Shown piece by piece: positions 32,673 through 41,262 of a stretch of 64,000 bases of DNA (the stretch's first letter is position 1; each line of letters begins with the position of its first letter). Origin of the DNA: CAIJXJ01 sp964445115 (GTDB lineage: Bacteria; Pseudomonadota; Gammaproteobacteria; Burkholderiales; Methylophilaceae). The DNA lies in the NCBI GenBank assembly GCA_964445115.1, contig CAYUJU010000005.1, forward strand, positions 16,760 through 80,759, read 5' to 3'. Below the pieces are notes generated by a model. It did not search any database. It worked only from the letters and a program-made list of their open reading frames with translations, and was not told the origin of the DNA. The translations under genes were made by a program, and so were the position numbers.

Positions 32673-33457
32673 ACCGTTATTTACCACATGGCATCCTCAT
32701 GCTCTGGGTCGTTGCCGCGCTACTGGCTCCCTGGGCCGGTCTCCACCCCGACGATATCCAACTCGACCATATCCTGACGGCACCCCACGTCGGTGCATGG
32801 CTGGGGCACGATGATCTTGGACGCGACATTTTCGCCCGCCTTCTGGCTGGCGCAGGGGTTTCCCTCGCCGTGGCCGCCGTCGTAACCTTGGTCACCTTTA
32901 CCATGGGCGCCACCATCGGTCTCCTGAGCGGCTACTATGGCGGGTGGCTGGATCGCTTGCTGATGCAGGTCACCGACGTGTTCCTTGCCTTTCCCGGCAT
33001 CCTGCTCGCTATCGCCTTCGCTGCCGTGCTCGGACCTGGCCTCGACAACCTCATCCTCGCCCTGTGCCTTACTTCGTGGGTTGGCTATGCCCGACTGTCA
33101 CGCGCCCAGGCGCTGTCGTTGCGCGAGCGACAGCACGTGTTGGCCGCCCGTTCGCTCGGCGCCTCCACGCCCCGCATCCTGTTGCGCCACATGCTGCCGC
33201 TACTGGCCGCACCTTTGCTGGTCGAGTTAACTTTCAGCATTGCCAGCCTCGTCATCGCCGAAGCCAGCCTGTCTTTCCTCGGGCTGGGTATCCAGGCACC
33301 GCACGCCTCCTGGGGGGCGATGCTGCGTGACGGCGTGCGCTACCTGCTGATAGCGCCGCACTATGTGCTGGCCGTAGGATTGAGCCTGATGTCGCTGGTA
33401 CTCGCTGTAAATGTACTCGGTGATCGCTTGCGCGATCGGTGGGATGTCAAACGATAG
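32669..33457 (+). CDS. ABC transporter permease (DppC/OppC type)
   Basis: A 262-residue permease. HPDDIQLDHILTAPH and GHDDLGRDIFARLLAGAGVSL are family hallmarks. The EAA loop follows (LSLRERQHVLAARSLGAS, ILLRHMLP), and SLSFLGLGIQAPHASWGAML near the C-terminus is typical. Six membrane segments are visible. It overlaps the DppB-like gene by 4 bp. A cytochrome b561-like gene follows 10 bp later, while ATPase genes (dppD/dppF type) are not found. Confidence 0.94.
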   Translation: MNRYLPHGILMLWVVAALLAPWAGLHPDDIQLDHILTAPHVGAWLGHDDLGRDIFARLLAGAGVSLAVAAVVTLVTFTMGATIGLLSGYYGGWLDRLLMQVTDVFLAFPGILLAIAFAAVLGPGLDNLILALCLTSWVGYARLSRAQALSLRERQHVLAARSLGASTPRILLRHMLPLLAAPLLVELTFSIASLVIAEASLSFLGLGIQAPHASWGAMLRDGVRYLLIAPHYVLAVGLSLMSLVLAVNVLGDRLRDRWDVKR

Positions 33458-33467
33458 GAGCTGATGC

Positions 33468-33944
33468 ATGACCCCGCACCAACGCAGATTTTGGTTGATC
33501 CACGGATTGGCTTTCGTACTCATCCTCGTCACTTGGCTGGCTGGTGAGGCCATTGCCGGCCATGCCGGTACGCCGCTGGTGGCGTTGTTTTATGTACTGC
33601 ATATTTTTCCGGCGAGCGTCATATTCGTGCTGATTCTGTTCCAGTGGCAGGTGTCCAGTCAGGCCAAACACGCAACGCCTGCCAGTGATAGTCCGGACCG
33701 CTTCAATGCCGCGATGCACTGGCTTTACGATGCGCTGCTGGTCGCCTTGCCCTTGACCGGGCTGCTGGTGTTTTTCGACCCGACCGCCCCAAAAGGCTTG
33801 GATCTCGCGCAGGCAGGGTGGTGGCAGCAATTGTGGTACGACCGCATTTCCTTCCATGTGCATGGCTGGTTGTTCGATGCCTTGCTGCTGGCGGTGCTAC
33901 TGAATCTGCTGGTGACAGGCGTGCGCAAATGGTTTGGGCGATGA
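33468..33944 (+). CDS. Cytochrome b561-like membrane protein
   Basis: A 158-residue protein with four membrane segments. Histidines lie inside or at the edges of helices in a pattern like bacterial cytochrome b561: LIHGLAF, VLHIFPA, AMHWLYDALLVALPLTGLL and ISFHVHGWLFDALLL. These could hold two hemes. It may carry electrons across the inner membrane from the quinone pool. The family call is by pattern only. It is the last gene of the ABC-type operon, 10 bp after the permease, and is followed by a 65-bp spacer before rlhA. Confidence 0.6.
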   Translation: MTPHQRRFWLIHGLAFVLILVTWLAGEAIAGHAGTPLVALFYVLHIFPASVIFVLILFQWQVSSQAKHATPASDSPDRFNAAMHWLYDALLVALPLTGLLVFFDPTAPKGLDLAQAGWWQQLWYDRISFHVHGWLFDALLLAVLLNLLVTGVRKWFGR

Positions 33945-34009
33945 AAAAATGAGCACGCGCCATACGCTGTGATATAGTGCGCACCTCCTTGATTTTTCAG
34001 CTTTAATCC

Positions 34010-35926
34010 ATGATCAGAACAGGCCATCTCGAACTGCTAGCTCCCGCCCGGAATGCCGATATCGGTATCGAGGCGGTGAACCATGGGGCAGATGCCGTCT
34101 ACATCGGCGGGCCTTCGTTCGGCGCGCGGGCGAGTGCCGAGAATACGGTGGCCGACATTGCGCGTCTGGTCAGCCATGCGCACAAGTTCAACGCCAGGAT
34201 ATTTGTTGCGCTCAACACCATCCTGCATGACAACGAGCTGGAGCCGGCGCGCGATCTGGTGTGGCAACTGTATGACGCTGGTGCCGATGCCCTGATCGTG
34301 CAGGACATGGGGCTGCTGGAAATGGACCTGCCGCCGATCCAGCTGCATGCCAGTACCCAGACCGATATCCGCACGGTAGAGAAGGCCGTGTTCCTGGACA
34401 GTGTCGGGTTCTCGCAGATTGTACTGGCACGCGAATTGGACCTGAAGTCCATCAAAGCCATCGCCGACGCGACTACCTGCAACCTGGAATTCTTCGTCCA
34501 CGGAGCGCTGTGCGTGGCCTTCAGCGGCCAGTGTTTCATCAGCCATGCCCACACCGGTCGCAGCGCCAACCGTGGTGAATGTTCCCAGGCCTGCCGTTTG
34601 CCCTATGCGCTGGAAGATGCGCAGGGGCGCGTACTGGCCAACGACAAGCATCTGTTGTCCGTTAAGGACAATGACCAGAGCGCCAACCTGCGTGCGCTGA
34701 TCGATGCGGGCATCCGGTCCTTCAAGATCGAGGGACGCTACAAGGACATGGCCTACGTGAAGAACGCCACGGCCCATTATCGAACCCTGCTCGATGCCAT
34801 CATCGACGAGCGCCCGGAGTTGTCGCGCGAATCCTCAGGTCGCTGCTCCTTTACCTTTACGCCGCAGCCGGAAAAGACCTTCAACCGTAGCGCCACGGAT
34901 TACTTCGTGAACGGGCGCAAGTCCGACATCGGGGCGTTCGATACCCCCAAGTTTGCCGGTGAGGAAATCGGCCGCGTGACCAAGGTCGGCCCCGATTTTA
35001 TCGATGTCGAAACCGACGTCGAACTGCACAATGGTGATGGCATCAGTTTCTTCGACAGCCACAAGGAACTGGTCGGCCTGCGCATCAACACCGTGGAAAA
35101 CGGCCGTATCCGCCCGGATGAAATGCCGGCCGACGTGCGTCGCGGTATGACGGTGTACCGCAACCGCGACCACGCCTACCTGCGCCTGCTGGAAAAACCC
35201 TCAGCCGAGCGCCGCATTCGAGTGGATTTGCATTTCGCCGAAACGGCAGCGGGCTTCGCATTGACTCTACAAGACGAGGACGGCACGACCGCATGGGTAG
35301 AGCTCCCTCAAGAAAAACAACCCGCCCAGAACGTCGAGCGCGCTGAGGCGCAGTTACGGGAGAACCTCGCCAAGCTGGGGAACACCGACTTCGTCGCAGG
35401 CGATGTGAAGGTAGAGTGGTCGCAGCCGTGGTTCATCCCGGCCTCAGCCATCAACGCCTTGCGCCGGGAAGCCGTCGAGCAGTTGCAGGCCACGCGAGCG
35501 GTTGGGTACCAGCGCCCGCCACGCCGGGCCCCGGTCGAGCCGCCGGCGATTTATCCGGAAGACACCCTGAGCTATCTGGCCAACGTTTACAACCACAAGG
35601 CGCGTGCCTTTTACGAAAAGCACGGGGTCAAGGCCATTGCCGCGGCCTACGAGGCCAACGAGGAGTTGGGCGAGGTCTCGCTGATGATCACCAAGCACTG
35701 CCTGCGTTTCAGTTATGCCATGTGTCCGAAGGAAGCCAAGGGCGTGATCGGCGTGCAGGGCACCATCACCGCCGAGCCGATGACGTTGATCAACGGCAAG
35801 GATCGCTTTACCCTGAAATTCGATTGCAAGAAGTGCGAAATGCACGTGATGGGCAAGATCCGCAAAAACGTGCTGCAGATGCCCCAGCCGCAGCCGCTAC
35901 AGTTTCACGCTAAGCGGCCTGGATAA
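34010..35926 (+). CDS. rlhA: 23S rRNA 5-hydroxycytidine C2501 synthase (U32 family)
   Basis: A 638-residue protein of the peptidase U32 family, RlhA (YdcP; 653 in E. coli). The U32 core is HLELLAPARNADIGIEAVNHGADAVYIGG, FVALNTILHD, QLHASTQT and EFFVHGALCVAFSGQCF. Four conserved cysteines include CSQACRLP and probably bind a cofactor or iron-sulfur centre. The C-terminal region (DTLSYLANVYNHKARAFYEKHGV, LMITKHCLRFSYAMCPKE, FDCKKCEMHV) is RlhA-like. The enzyme hydroxylates C2501 of 23S rRNA using prephenate-dependent chemistry in E. coli. Confidence 0.92.
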   Translation: MIRTGHLELLAPARNADIGIEAVNHGADAVYIGGPSFGARASAENTVADIARLVSHAHKFNARIFVALNTILHDNELEPARDLVWQLYDAGADALIVQDMGLLEMDLPPIQLHASTQTDIRTVEKAVFLDSVGFSQIVLARELDLKSIKAIADATTCNLEFFVHGALCVAFSGQCFISHAHTGRSANRGECSQACRLPYALEDAQGRVLANDKHLLSVKDNDQSANLRALIDAGIRSFKIEGRYKDMAYVKNATAHYRTLLDAIIDERPELSRESSGRCSFTFTPQPEKTFNRSATDYFVNGRKSDIGAFDTPKFAGEEIGRVTKVGPDFIDVETDVELHNGDGISFFDSHKELVGLRINTVENGRIRPDEMPADVRRGMTVYRNRDHAYLRLLEKPSAERRIRVDLHFAETAAGFALTLQDEDGTTAWVELPQEKQPAQNVERAEAQLRENLAKLGNTDFVAGDVKVEWSQPWFIPASAINALRREAVEQLQATRAVGYQRPPRRAPVEPPAIYPEDTLSYLANVYNHKARAFYEKHGVKAIAAAYEANEELGEVSLMITKHCLRFSYAMCPKEAKGVIGVQGTITAEPMTLINGKDRFTLKFDCKKCEMHVMGKIRKNVLQMPQPQPLQFHAKRPG

Positions 35927-35943
35927 CGCGCAAGCAGGGGGCT

Positions 35944-36162
35944 TCAGTAATCGGCGCTGTGACCTGAGGAATACCCCACCGGCATATCGCCCTGATATTC
36001 GCCACATTCTTTGCAATAGTGGTCGTTCAGCGTGGGGCAGGGAATCAGGTTTTCGCTGTTGCAAAAGCGGCAAACGCTGCTGCTGATCGTTTTCGGTTTG
36101 TGATGAAGCTCGTGGTGCGCGGTCGCTACCTTGGAACTGCCGAGGCCGTATTTGTTGTCCAT
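35944..36162 (-). CDS. Small zinc-ribbon protein
   Basis: A 72-residue protein with two paired-cysteine knuckles: CRFC and CKEC (with CPTLND between), typical of a zinc ribbon. The N-terminus carries a His-rich stretch (TAHHELHH). It is probably a small nucleic-acid or protein-binding protein. The start at 36162 is chosen because GGAGGGG precedes the ATG; a longer frame to 36240 has no such site. Gene lies downstream of the aldo-keto reductase on the same strand with 85 bp between. Function unknown. Confidence 0.75.
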   Translation of the reverse strand: MDNKYGLGSSKVATAHHELHHKPKTISSSVCRFCNSENLIPCPTLNDHYCKECGEYQGDMPVGYSSGHSADY

Positions 36163-36247
36163 GGAACCCCTCCATTCTCTGACAATGCTACGTGCAAATA
36201 CCTGACTGAAACTGTACACCTTTTTGAGTGCCGTGGGCACTTTTGGT

Positions 36248-37303
36248 TCAAGGCGCAGGGTTCATGTAACGCAGGTGCAAGGCCTCGATCTCGTGCAGGA
36301 TTTCCGGTGAAAGCGATTTCTCCCAGGCATCCAGATTCTCGGTCAGTTGGGCCATGCTGGTGGCACCGATAATGGTGCTGCGCACAAACCAGCGATGCAT
36401 CACGAACGAAAGCGCCAGTTGGGCCGGCGACATGCCGTGCTTCCGGGCCAGTGCGGCATAGGCGGCGGAGGCGGGGCCGACATTCGGCTTCTCATAGCGT
36501 TGGGCAAACCCCTGGAACAACGTGACGCGGCCCTGCGCCTGCGGGTCGGCCTGGTATTTTCCGGAAAGATGCCCGAACGCTAGTGGCGAGTAGGCGAGCA
36601 GGCTGACATTCTCGCGATAACTGATTTCTGCCAGCCCGAACTCGAAGCCGCGATTGATCAGGTTGTAGCAGTTCTGGATAGCGGCGATGCGCGGCAGGGC
36701 ATGCTCCCGTGACAGCCGCAGGAATTCCATCACGCCCCACGGTTGCTCGTTGGACACGCCGATCGCACGAATCTTGCCTTCCTGCACCAGTTCGCCCAGC
36801 ACTTCCAGCTGCTCCAGAATCGGCACCCATGACTTTTGCACCCCGTTGTCGAATTCCTGCTGCGGGTCAAACTGGTATTGGCCGAACATGGGCACGTTGC
36901 GTTCCGGCCAGTGCAACTGGTAGAGGTCAATGTAGTCCGTCTGCAGCCGCTGTAGGGATCCTTCGACCGCTGCGCGGATGTTGGCCCGATCCAGCGCCTT
37001 GGGGCCGCTGCGGATCCATTGCATGTTGCGGCGCGGGCCGGCCACCTTGGTCGCCAGGATCACCTTGTCGCGCGCTTGATGCTTCAGCCAGGTGCCGACG
37101 ATGGATTCGGTCCGCGTGACCGTGTCGGCACGCGGCGGTACCGGATACATCTCGGCCGTGTCGATGAAGTTGACGCCATGCTGGAAGGCATAGTCCAGCT
37201 GCGCGTGCGCTTCGGCCTCGGTGTTCTGCTGGCCGAAAGTCATGGTGCCAAGACAAACGGCTGACACCTCAAGATCGCTATTACCCAGGCGGCGGTATTC
37301 CAT
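36248..37303 (-). CDS. tas: NADP(H)-dependent aldo-keto reductase, Tas type
   Basis: A 351-residue aldo-keto reductase (E. coli Tas 346). The TIM-barrel pattern is visible: RRLGNSDLEVSAVCLGTMTFG, FIDTAEMYPVP (catalytic Asp and Tyr), KVILATKVAG with catalytic Lys, YIDLYQLHWPERN with catalytic His, and the cofactor part LLAYSPLAFGHLSGKY. The substrate is unknown; Tas complements tyrosine auxotrophy in E. coli under starvation. It is 2 bp from the DUF808 gene on the same strand. Confidence 0.92.
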   Translation of the reverse strand: MEYRRLGNSDLEVSAVCLGTMTFGQQNTEAEAHAQLDYAFQHGVNFIDTAEMYPVPPRADTVTRTESIVGTWLKHQARDKVILATKVAGPRRNMQWIRSGPKALDRANIRAAVEGSLQRLQTDYIDLYQLHWPERNVPMFGQYQFDPQQEFDNGVQKSWVPILEQLEVLGELVQEGKIRAIGVSNEQPWGVMEFLRLSREHALPRIAAIQNCYNLINRGFEFGLAEISYRENVSLLAYSPLAFGHLSGKYQADPQAQGRVTLFQGFAQRYEKPNVGPASAAYAALARKHGMSPAQLALSFVMHRWFVRSTIIGATSMAQLTENLDAWEKSLSPEILHEIEALHLRYMNPAP

Positions 37304-37305
37304 GT

Positions 37306-38244
37306 TCAGGCCACCTCTCTGAATTTACCCAGGATGCCAGCGCCAACCGTGACCACTGTCAGCACCAGTGCTCCGGCAACAACCCCTGCAAACAGGCCGA
37401 TGAATGACGGCGCAATGGCCGCCAGTGTCGAGCCCATTGCAGGCACGGCGTGCATGGCTTCTGCGGCGTGGTGCACCAGGTCGTGTGCCTGCGGGATGCC
37501 ATGCAGCAGGATGCCACCGCCGACCATGAACATGGCGGCCGTGCCGACCACGGACAGGGTTTTCATCAGCTTGGGTGCAAAGGCAAGGATGCCGTTGCCC
37601 ACGCTTTTCAGCACGCCTTTGCCGGTGCGCACCAGATACAGACCCAGATCATCCAGCTTGACGATGCCGGCGACGATGCCGTAAACCCCCACGGTCATGA
37701 TGGCGGCGATGCCGATAAGCACGGCGACCTGCGTCATGAATGGGGAGGCCTGCGCGCTGCCCAGCGCGATCACGATGATTTCCGCAGAGAGCACGAAGTC
37801 GGTGCGAATGGCGCCTTGAATCTTCTCTTGTTCCAGCGCGACTAGATCGACGCTCGGATCGCTCAAGGCCTTGAGGGTTTCTTCGTGATGAGCCTGTGAT
37901 TCCGCAGCGGAATGCGTGAACTTGTGCGCCAGTTTCTCGAATCCCTCAAAGCAGAGAAACGCCCCGCCGATCATCAGTAACGGCGTGATCGCCCACGGCG
38001 CCACGGCGCTGATCGCCAGCGCGGCAGGCACCAGAATGGCCTTGTTCTTGAGCGAGCCTTTGGCTACGGCCCAGACCACGGGCAGTTCGCGGTCGGCATT
38101 CACCCCCGACACCTGCTGCGCGTTGAGCGCGAGGTCGTCGCCCAGTACTCCGGCAGTTTTCTTGGCGGCCACCTTGGTCATGACGGACACGTCGTCGAGG
38201 ATGGTGGCGATATCGTCGATCAGGGCTAACAGGCTGCTGGCCAC
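37306..38244 (-). CDS. yedI: DUF808/YedI-family membrane protein
   Basis: A 312-residue inner-membrane protein of the DUF808 family. The N-terminus LLALIDDIATILDDVSVMTKVAAKKTAGVLGDDLALNA is the strongest signature, followed by ELPVVWAVAKGSLKNKAILVPAALAIS and GFEKLAHKF. About six to eight hydrophobic helices are visible. Function is unknown. The gene is 2 bp upstream of the aldo-keto reductase gene and on the same strand. Confidence 0.9.
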   Translation of the reverse strand: MASSLLALIDDIATILDDVSVMTKVAAKKTAGVLGDDLALNAQQVSGVNADRELPVVWAVAKGSLKNKAILVPAALAISAVAPWAITPLLMIGGAFLCFEGFEKLAHKFTHSAAESQAHHEETLKALSDPSVDLVALEQEKIQGAIRTDFVLSAEIIVIALGSAQASPFMTQVAVLIGIAAIMTVGVYGIVAGIVKLDDLGLYLVRTGKGVLKSVGNGILAFAPKLMKTLSVVGTAAMFMVGGGILLHGIPQAHDLVHHAAEAMHAVPAMGSTLAAIAPSFIGLFAGVVAGALVLTVVTVGAGILGKFREVA

Positions 38245-38277
38245 GGGGTTGCTCCTAATAGAAATACATGGGAAGAA

Positions 38278-38682
38278 TTATACGGAATCCGCGCCGGGGA
38301 AACTGCCATCCACATAAAACCACCGGCCATGCTCACGCACGAACCGACTGATTTCATGCAGCCGATAAGCGCGACCGTTGAGTTTGTAGCGGGCGACGAA
38401 TTCGACGGTCGCGGTGTCCGGCGTATCGAGGGTGTGCTGCTTGACCTCCAGCCCCAGCCATTGGGTCTTGTCCCCATCGAAATCCAGCGTTTCCGGGCGG
38501 GTGTCCGGATGCCAGGTGGCAAGCAGGTAGGGATCCAGTTTGAACACGAAGGCGCTGTAACGCGACCGCATCAGGGCTTCTGCCGTGGGAGCCGCTGCGC
38601 CCTGATGAAACGGGGCACAGCAGGCGGCGTAGGATCGGCCGCCGCAGGGGCATGGCTCAGTCGTTGGGTTCGTCTTCTTCAT
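38278..38682 (-). CDS. ychJ: YchJ-family SEC-C motif protein
   Basis: A 134-residue UPF0225 (YchJ) protein. A SEC-C type metal-binding segment CPCGGRSYAACCAPFHQG stands near residues 10-28, and a NTF2-like domain follows (AEALMRSRYSAFVFKL, YLLATWHPDTRPETL, FVARYKLNGRAYRLHEISRF). It is a putative zinc-binding protein of unknown function. Its start overlaps the end of the GTPase gene by 26 bp, so the two are probably co-translated. Confidence 0.92.
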   Translation of the reverse strand: MKKTNPTTEPCPCGGRSYAACCAPFHQGAAAPTAEALMRSRYSAFVFKLDPYLLATWHPDTRPETLDFDGDKTQWLGLEVKQHTLDTPDTATVEFVARYKLNGRAYRLHEISRFVREHGRWFYVDGSFPGADSV

Positions 38683-39568
38683 CGGCTGATGTTTCGACCG
38701 GGGTCGCGTTCGCGATCATCTCGCGTCGGGTGTCTGGTGTTTCCAGGCTGACGCGACCGAGTGCCCCGGAGCGATAGTCGGTAAGGAGCGCCATCGCGGC
38801 CTTCTCGATATCCAGTTCACTGCCCTTGAGGCGATAGCCGCGGCGCTTGGCAACAGCCTCGACCACATCCACGCCATCCATGCCGGCAGTGTCGAATTTG
38901 TAGCGTTCGGTGAGCAGCTTGGGGTAGCGCGCGAGCAGGATGTCGCCAAGAAATGTCGCGACATCTTCGTCGATGACCGCATTGCGGCCGATGGCGTGGC
39001 TGGCGGCGAGCATGTAGCCATCGGCATCGTATTGGATCTTGGGCCACATCATGCCTGGCGTGTCGATGATGCTGACCTGATCGTTGAGATCGATGCGCAT
39101 CTGGCTCTTGGTCACGGCCGGTTCGTCGCCCACCTTGGCCACGCGGCGGTTGAGCAGGGCGTTCATCAGCGTCGACTTGCCAACGTTGGGGATGCCCATG
39201 ATCATGATGCGCAGCGGCTTGAGATTGGTGCCGCGATGCGGCGCCAGCGCGCGGCACAGGCCGACGACCTTGGCGACGTCGCCCGGCTTCTTGCACGACA
39301 GTGCCACGGCCTTCACGCCCGGCTGCTTGTTGTAATGGTTGAGCCAGGCCTGCGTGACGTTGGGGTCGGCCAGATCGTTCTTGTTGAGGATTTTCAGGCA
39401 GGGGCGCTGGCGATGCAGGCGCATCTCGTTGAGCATCGGGTTGCAACTGGCCTCGGGCACGCGGGCGTCGAGCACCTCGATCACCACGTCGATGATTTCC
39501 ATGGTCTCGGTCGCCTTCTTGCGCGCCGAGGTCATGTGTCCGGGGAACCACTGAATCGCCATTGCCAT
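38657..39568 (-). CDS. Ribosome biogenesis GTPase, YlqF/RbgA type
   Basis: A roughly 303-residue circularly permuted GTPase. G4 (LNKNDLADP) precedes G1 (GIPNVGKSTLMN), with G3 as DTPGMMWPKI, the order expected for the YlqF/RbgA group. The N-terminus MAIQWFPGHMTSARK is a family hallmark. RbgA helps large-subunit assembly in Bacillus; whether the same is true here is not known. Starts at 39568 (MAMAIQ) or 39562 (MAIQ) are both possible, as neither has a strong ribosome site. The divergent propeller gene begins 88 bp away. Confidence 0.88.
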   Translation of the reverse strand: MAMAIQWFPGHMTSARKKATETMEIIDVVIEVLDARVPEASCNPMLNEMRLHRQRPCLKILNKNDLADPNVTQAWLNHYNKQPGVKAVALSCKKPGDVAKVVGLCRALAPHRGTNLKPLRIMIMGIPNVGKSTLMNALLNRRVAKVGDEPAVTKSQMRIDLNDQVSIIDTPGMMWPKIQYDADGYMLAASHAIGRNAVIDEDVATFLGDILLARYPKLLTERYKFDTAGMDGVDVVEAVAKRRGYRLKGSELDIEKAAMALLTDYRSGALGRVSLETPDTRREMIANATPVETSADEEDEPND

Positions 39569-39655
39569 TACTCGATACAAATCAATCCGTTATTTTACCA
39601 TGACGACAAGGCCGGCCCGCCGGTACAATTTGCCCATCGAATTCAGGAGAAAACC

Positions 39656-40849
39656 ATGCGTATTCCTTTGTTGCTCGCCATGCTGTTCGCCTCTCACGTT
39701 GCCATGGCTGCCCCTGCATTTACCGGCACCGATTACAGCGGCGTTTACGACTGCACCGGGCAGGATGCCCACGAAGGCCCCTATACCGGCACCGTGACCA
39801 TGCAGCTGATGCCGGCACAGAGCACCGGCCAGTACGGGGCCTACAGTTTCCGCCTCGACGTGCCTGGCTACGGCGCTTACCTCGGCCAAGCCGCCGCCGA
39901 CGGCGACAAGCTGGGTGTCTATTTCGCCTTGCAGGACCAGACCACCAGGGACTACGGCACCGGCATTGCTACCATGACGCGTGACGCCAGCGGCCGCCTG
40001 GGCTTCACAAAGTATTACTACGAGGCCGAATTCAAGGGCGGCAATCACGGCACCGAGCGCTGCGTGCAGCAGGACCGCAAAGTCACGGGCCTGAAAACCC
40101 CGGAATCTGTCTTGCAGACCCCGGATGGCCGGATTTTCGTTTCCGAGATCAACGGTTTCGGCAAGGATGGCGACGGCCAGATCACCGTGGTCGAGCCAGA
40201 CGGCAAGGCGCGTGTCTATGCCACGAGCATGGATGACCCCAAGGGTCTCACCTGGCTGGATAAGGATCTCTATGTCGCCGACAAGACACGCATCCTCAAG
40301 GTGACGCCGGATGGCCAGTGGAGCGTATTCGTGCCGGAATCGGCATTCCCCGCCAAACCGCAATTCCTCAACGACATGGAACGTGACCTGCAAGGCAATT
40401 ATCTCTATGTCAGCGACAGCGGCGATCTGGAAAAAGGCGGCGCCATCTACCGCATCGACCTCAAGGGCAAGGTCGAGAAACTGATCGACGGCCAGCAGGA
40501 TCCGCGCATCAAGGCGCCCAACGGCCTGCTGATGGACGACTCCGGCGATGTGCTGCTGGAAGTGGATTTTGCATCAGGCGTGCTGTACAGCTACAACCTC
40601 AAGACCCGCACGCTCACCGATCTGGCTGAAGGTCTCGGCGGCGGTGACGGCCTGGTGCATCACGCCAACGGCTTGATGTACGTCAGCGACTGGAAGGGCG
40701 GAAAAGTGTATAGCGTGCGTCACGATGAGCCGACCCTGGTGCGTGGCGGCTTCCAGGCTGCGGCGGATATCGCGCTGACCCGGGATGGCAAGTTTATTCT
40801 GGTGCCGGATATGAAGGCGGGGGAACTGGTCTGGGTGCCGGTGAACTAA
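39656..40849 (+). CDS. Exported SMP-30/NHL-type beta-propeller protein
   Basis: A 397-residue secreted protein: a signal peptide (MRIPLLLAMLFASHVAMA), then a ~110-residue beta-rich domain with the pattern YSGVYDCTGQDAHEGPYTG and a possible disulfide (two Cys). A six-bladed SMP-30/gluconolactonase-like propeller with blades such as PDGRIFVSEINGFG, WLDKDLYVADKTRILKV, NDMERDLQGNYLYVSDSG and HHANGLMYVSDWKGGKV ends the protein. It may be a periplasmic lactonase or binding protein. CAGGAGA stands 6 bp before the ATG. A longer frame back to 38996 is antisense to the GTPase. A strong terminator follows. Confidence 0.88.
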   Translation: MRIPLLLAMLFASHVAMAAPAFTGTDYSGVYDCTGQDAHEGPYTGTVTMQLMPAQSTGQYGAYSFRLDVPGYGAYLGQAAADGDKLGVYFALQDQTTRDYGTGIATMTRDASGRLGFTKYYYEAEFKGGNHGTERCVQQDRKVTGLKTPESVLQTPDGRIFVSEINGFGKDGDGQITVVEPDGKARVYATSMDDPKGLTWLDKDLYVADKTRILKVTPDGQWSVFVPESAFPAKPQFLNDMERDLQGNYLYVSDSGDLEKGGAIYRIDLKGKVEKLIDGQQDPRIKAPNGLLMDDSGDVLLEVDFASGVLYSYNLKTRTLTDLAEGLGGGDGLVHHANGLMYVSDWKGGKVYSVRHDEPTLVRGGFQAAADIALTRDGKFILVPDMKAGELVWVPVN

Positions 40850-40860
40850 AGTGCCGGAAA

Positions 40861-40893
40861 TGACAACGGGAGCTTCGGCTCCCGTTGTCATTT
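40861..40893. terminator. Rho-independent terminator after the propeller gene
   Basis: A 13-bp stem TGACAACGGGAGC/GCTCCCGTTGTCA around a TTCG loop, followed by TTT. The mirror strand also has a short T-run after the hairpin, so it may serve the convergent XRE gene as well. Confidence 0.85.
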
Positions 40894-40914
40894 GAAGGCG
40901 AGGCATTACGTTAC

Positions 40915-41142
40915 TCAAGGAGTTAGCAACTCCTGTAAGGGGACACCTAACGCTTTTGCCAGTTTTTCAAGATTGTCTATGGAAATATTCCTTTTGCCGC
41001 GCTCGACGTGCGCAACAAATGTCCTGTGCAACTCGGCTTCCAATGCAAGGTCTTCCTGCGACCAACCTCTTGCTGCCCGTAGCAGACGAAGGTTTCCGGC
41101 AAGAATGGATCTGGCGCTTATATTTTCACCCGATGGATTCAC
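40915..41142 (-). CDS. XRE-family helix-turn-helix regulator
   Basis: A 75-residue HTH_3 protein: NLRLLRAARGWSQEDLALEAELHRTFVAHVERGKRNISIDNLEKLAKALGVPLQEL is typed here as separate pieces because the pattern LAGNLRLLRAARG, WSQEDLALEA, RTFVAHVERGKR and LEKLAKALGV matches Cro/C1-type regulators. The start is GTG at 41142. There is only the DNA-binding domain. It is divergent from two lipoprotein genes with 120 bp between, where operator-like repeats lie. Similar C-proteins control restriction-modification genes, but no such gene is here. Confidence 0.88.
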   Translation of the reverse strand: MNPSGENISARSILAGNLRLLRAARGWSQEDLALEAELHRTFVAHVERGKRNISIDNLEKLAKALGVPLQELLTP

Positions 41143-41168
41143 TCAACGGATGGTCTTATCTTGATGCT

Positions 41169-41214
41169 TTTAAGTCAGCCGTGTTTAAGTCACAATACAA
41201 GTAACTGTTGTATT
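41169..41214. promoter_or_regulatory. Operator-like repeats between XRE gene and lipoprotein genes
   Basis: TTTAAGTCA occurs twice (41169-41177 and 41184-41192), 15 bp apart start to start, followed by an inverted repeat AATACAA-N7-TTGTATT (41194-41200, 41208-41214). The cluster lies in an AT-rich divergent intergenic region and is a likely binding site of the adjacent XRE regulator. Confidence 0.55.
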
Positions 41215-41262
41215 ATTTAGCGAAGTGAAGACTATAAATAGTTGCTGGTGAAGGGAGCGCTT

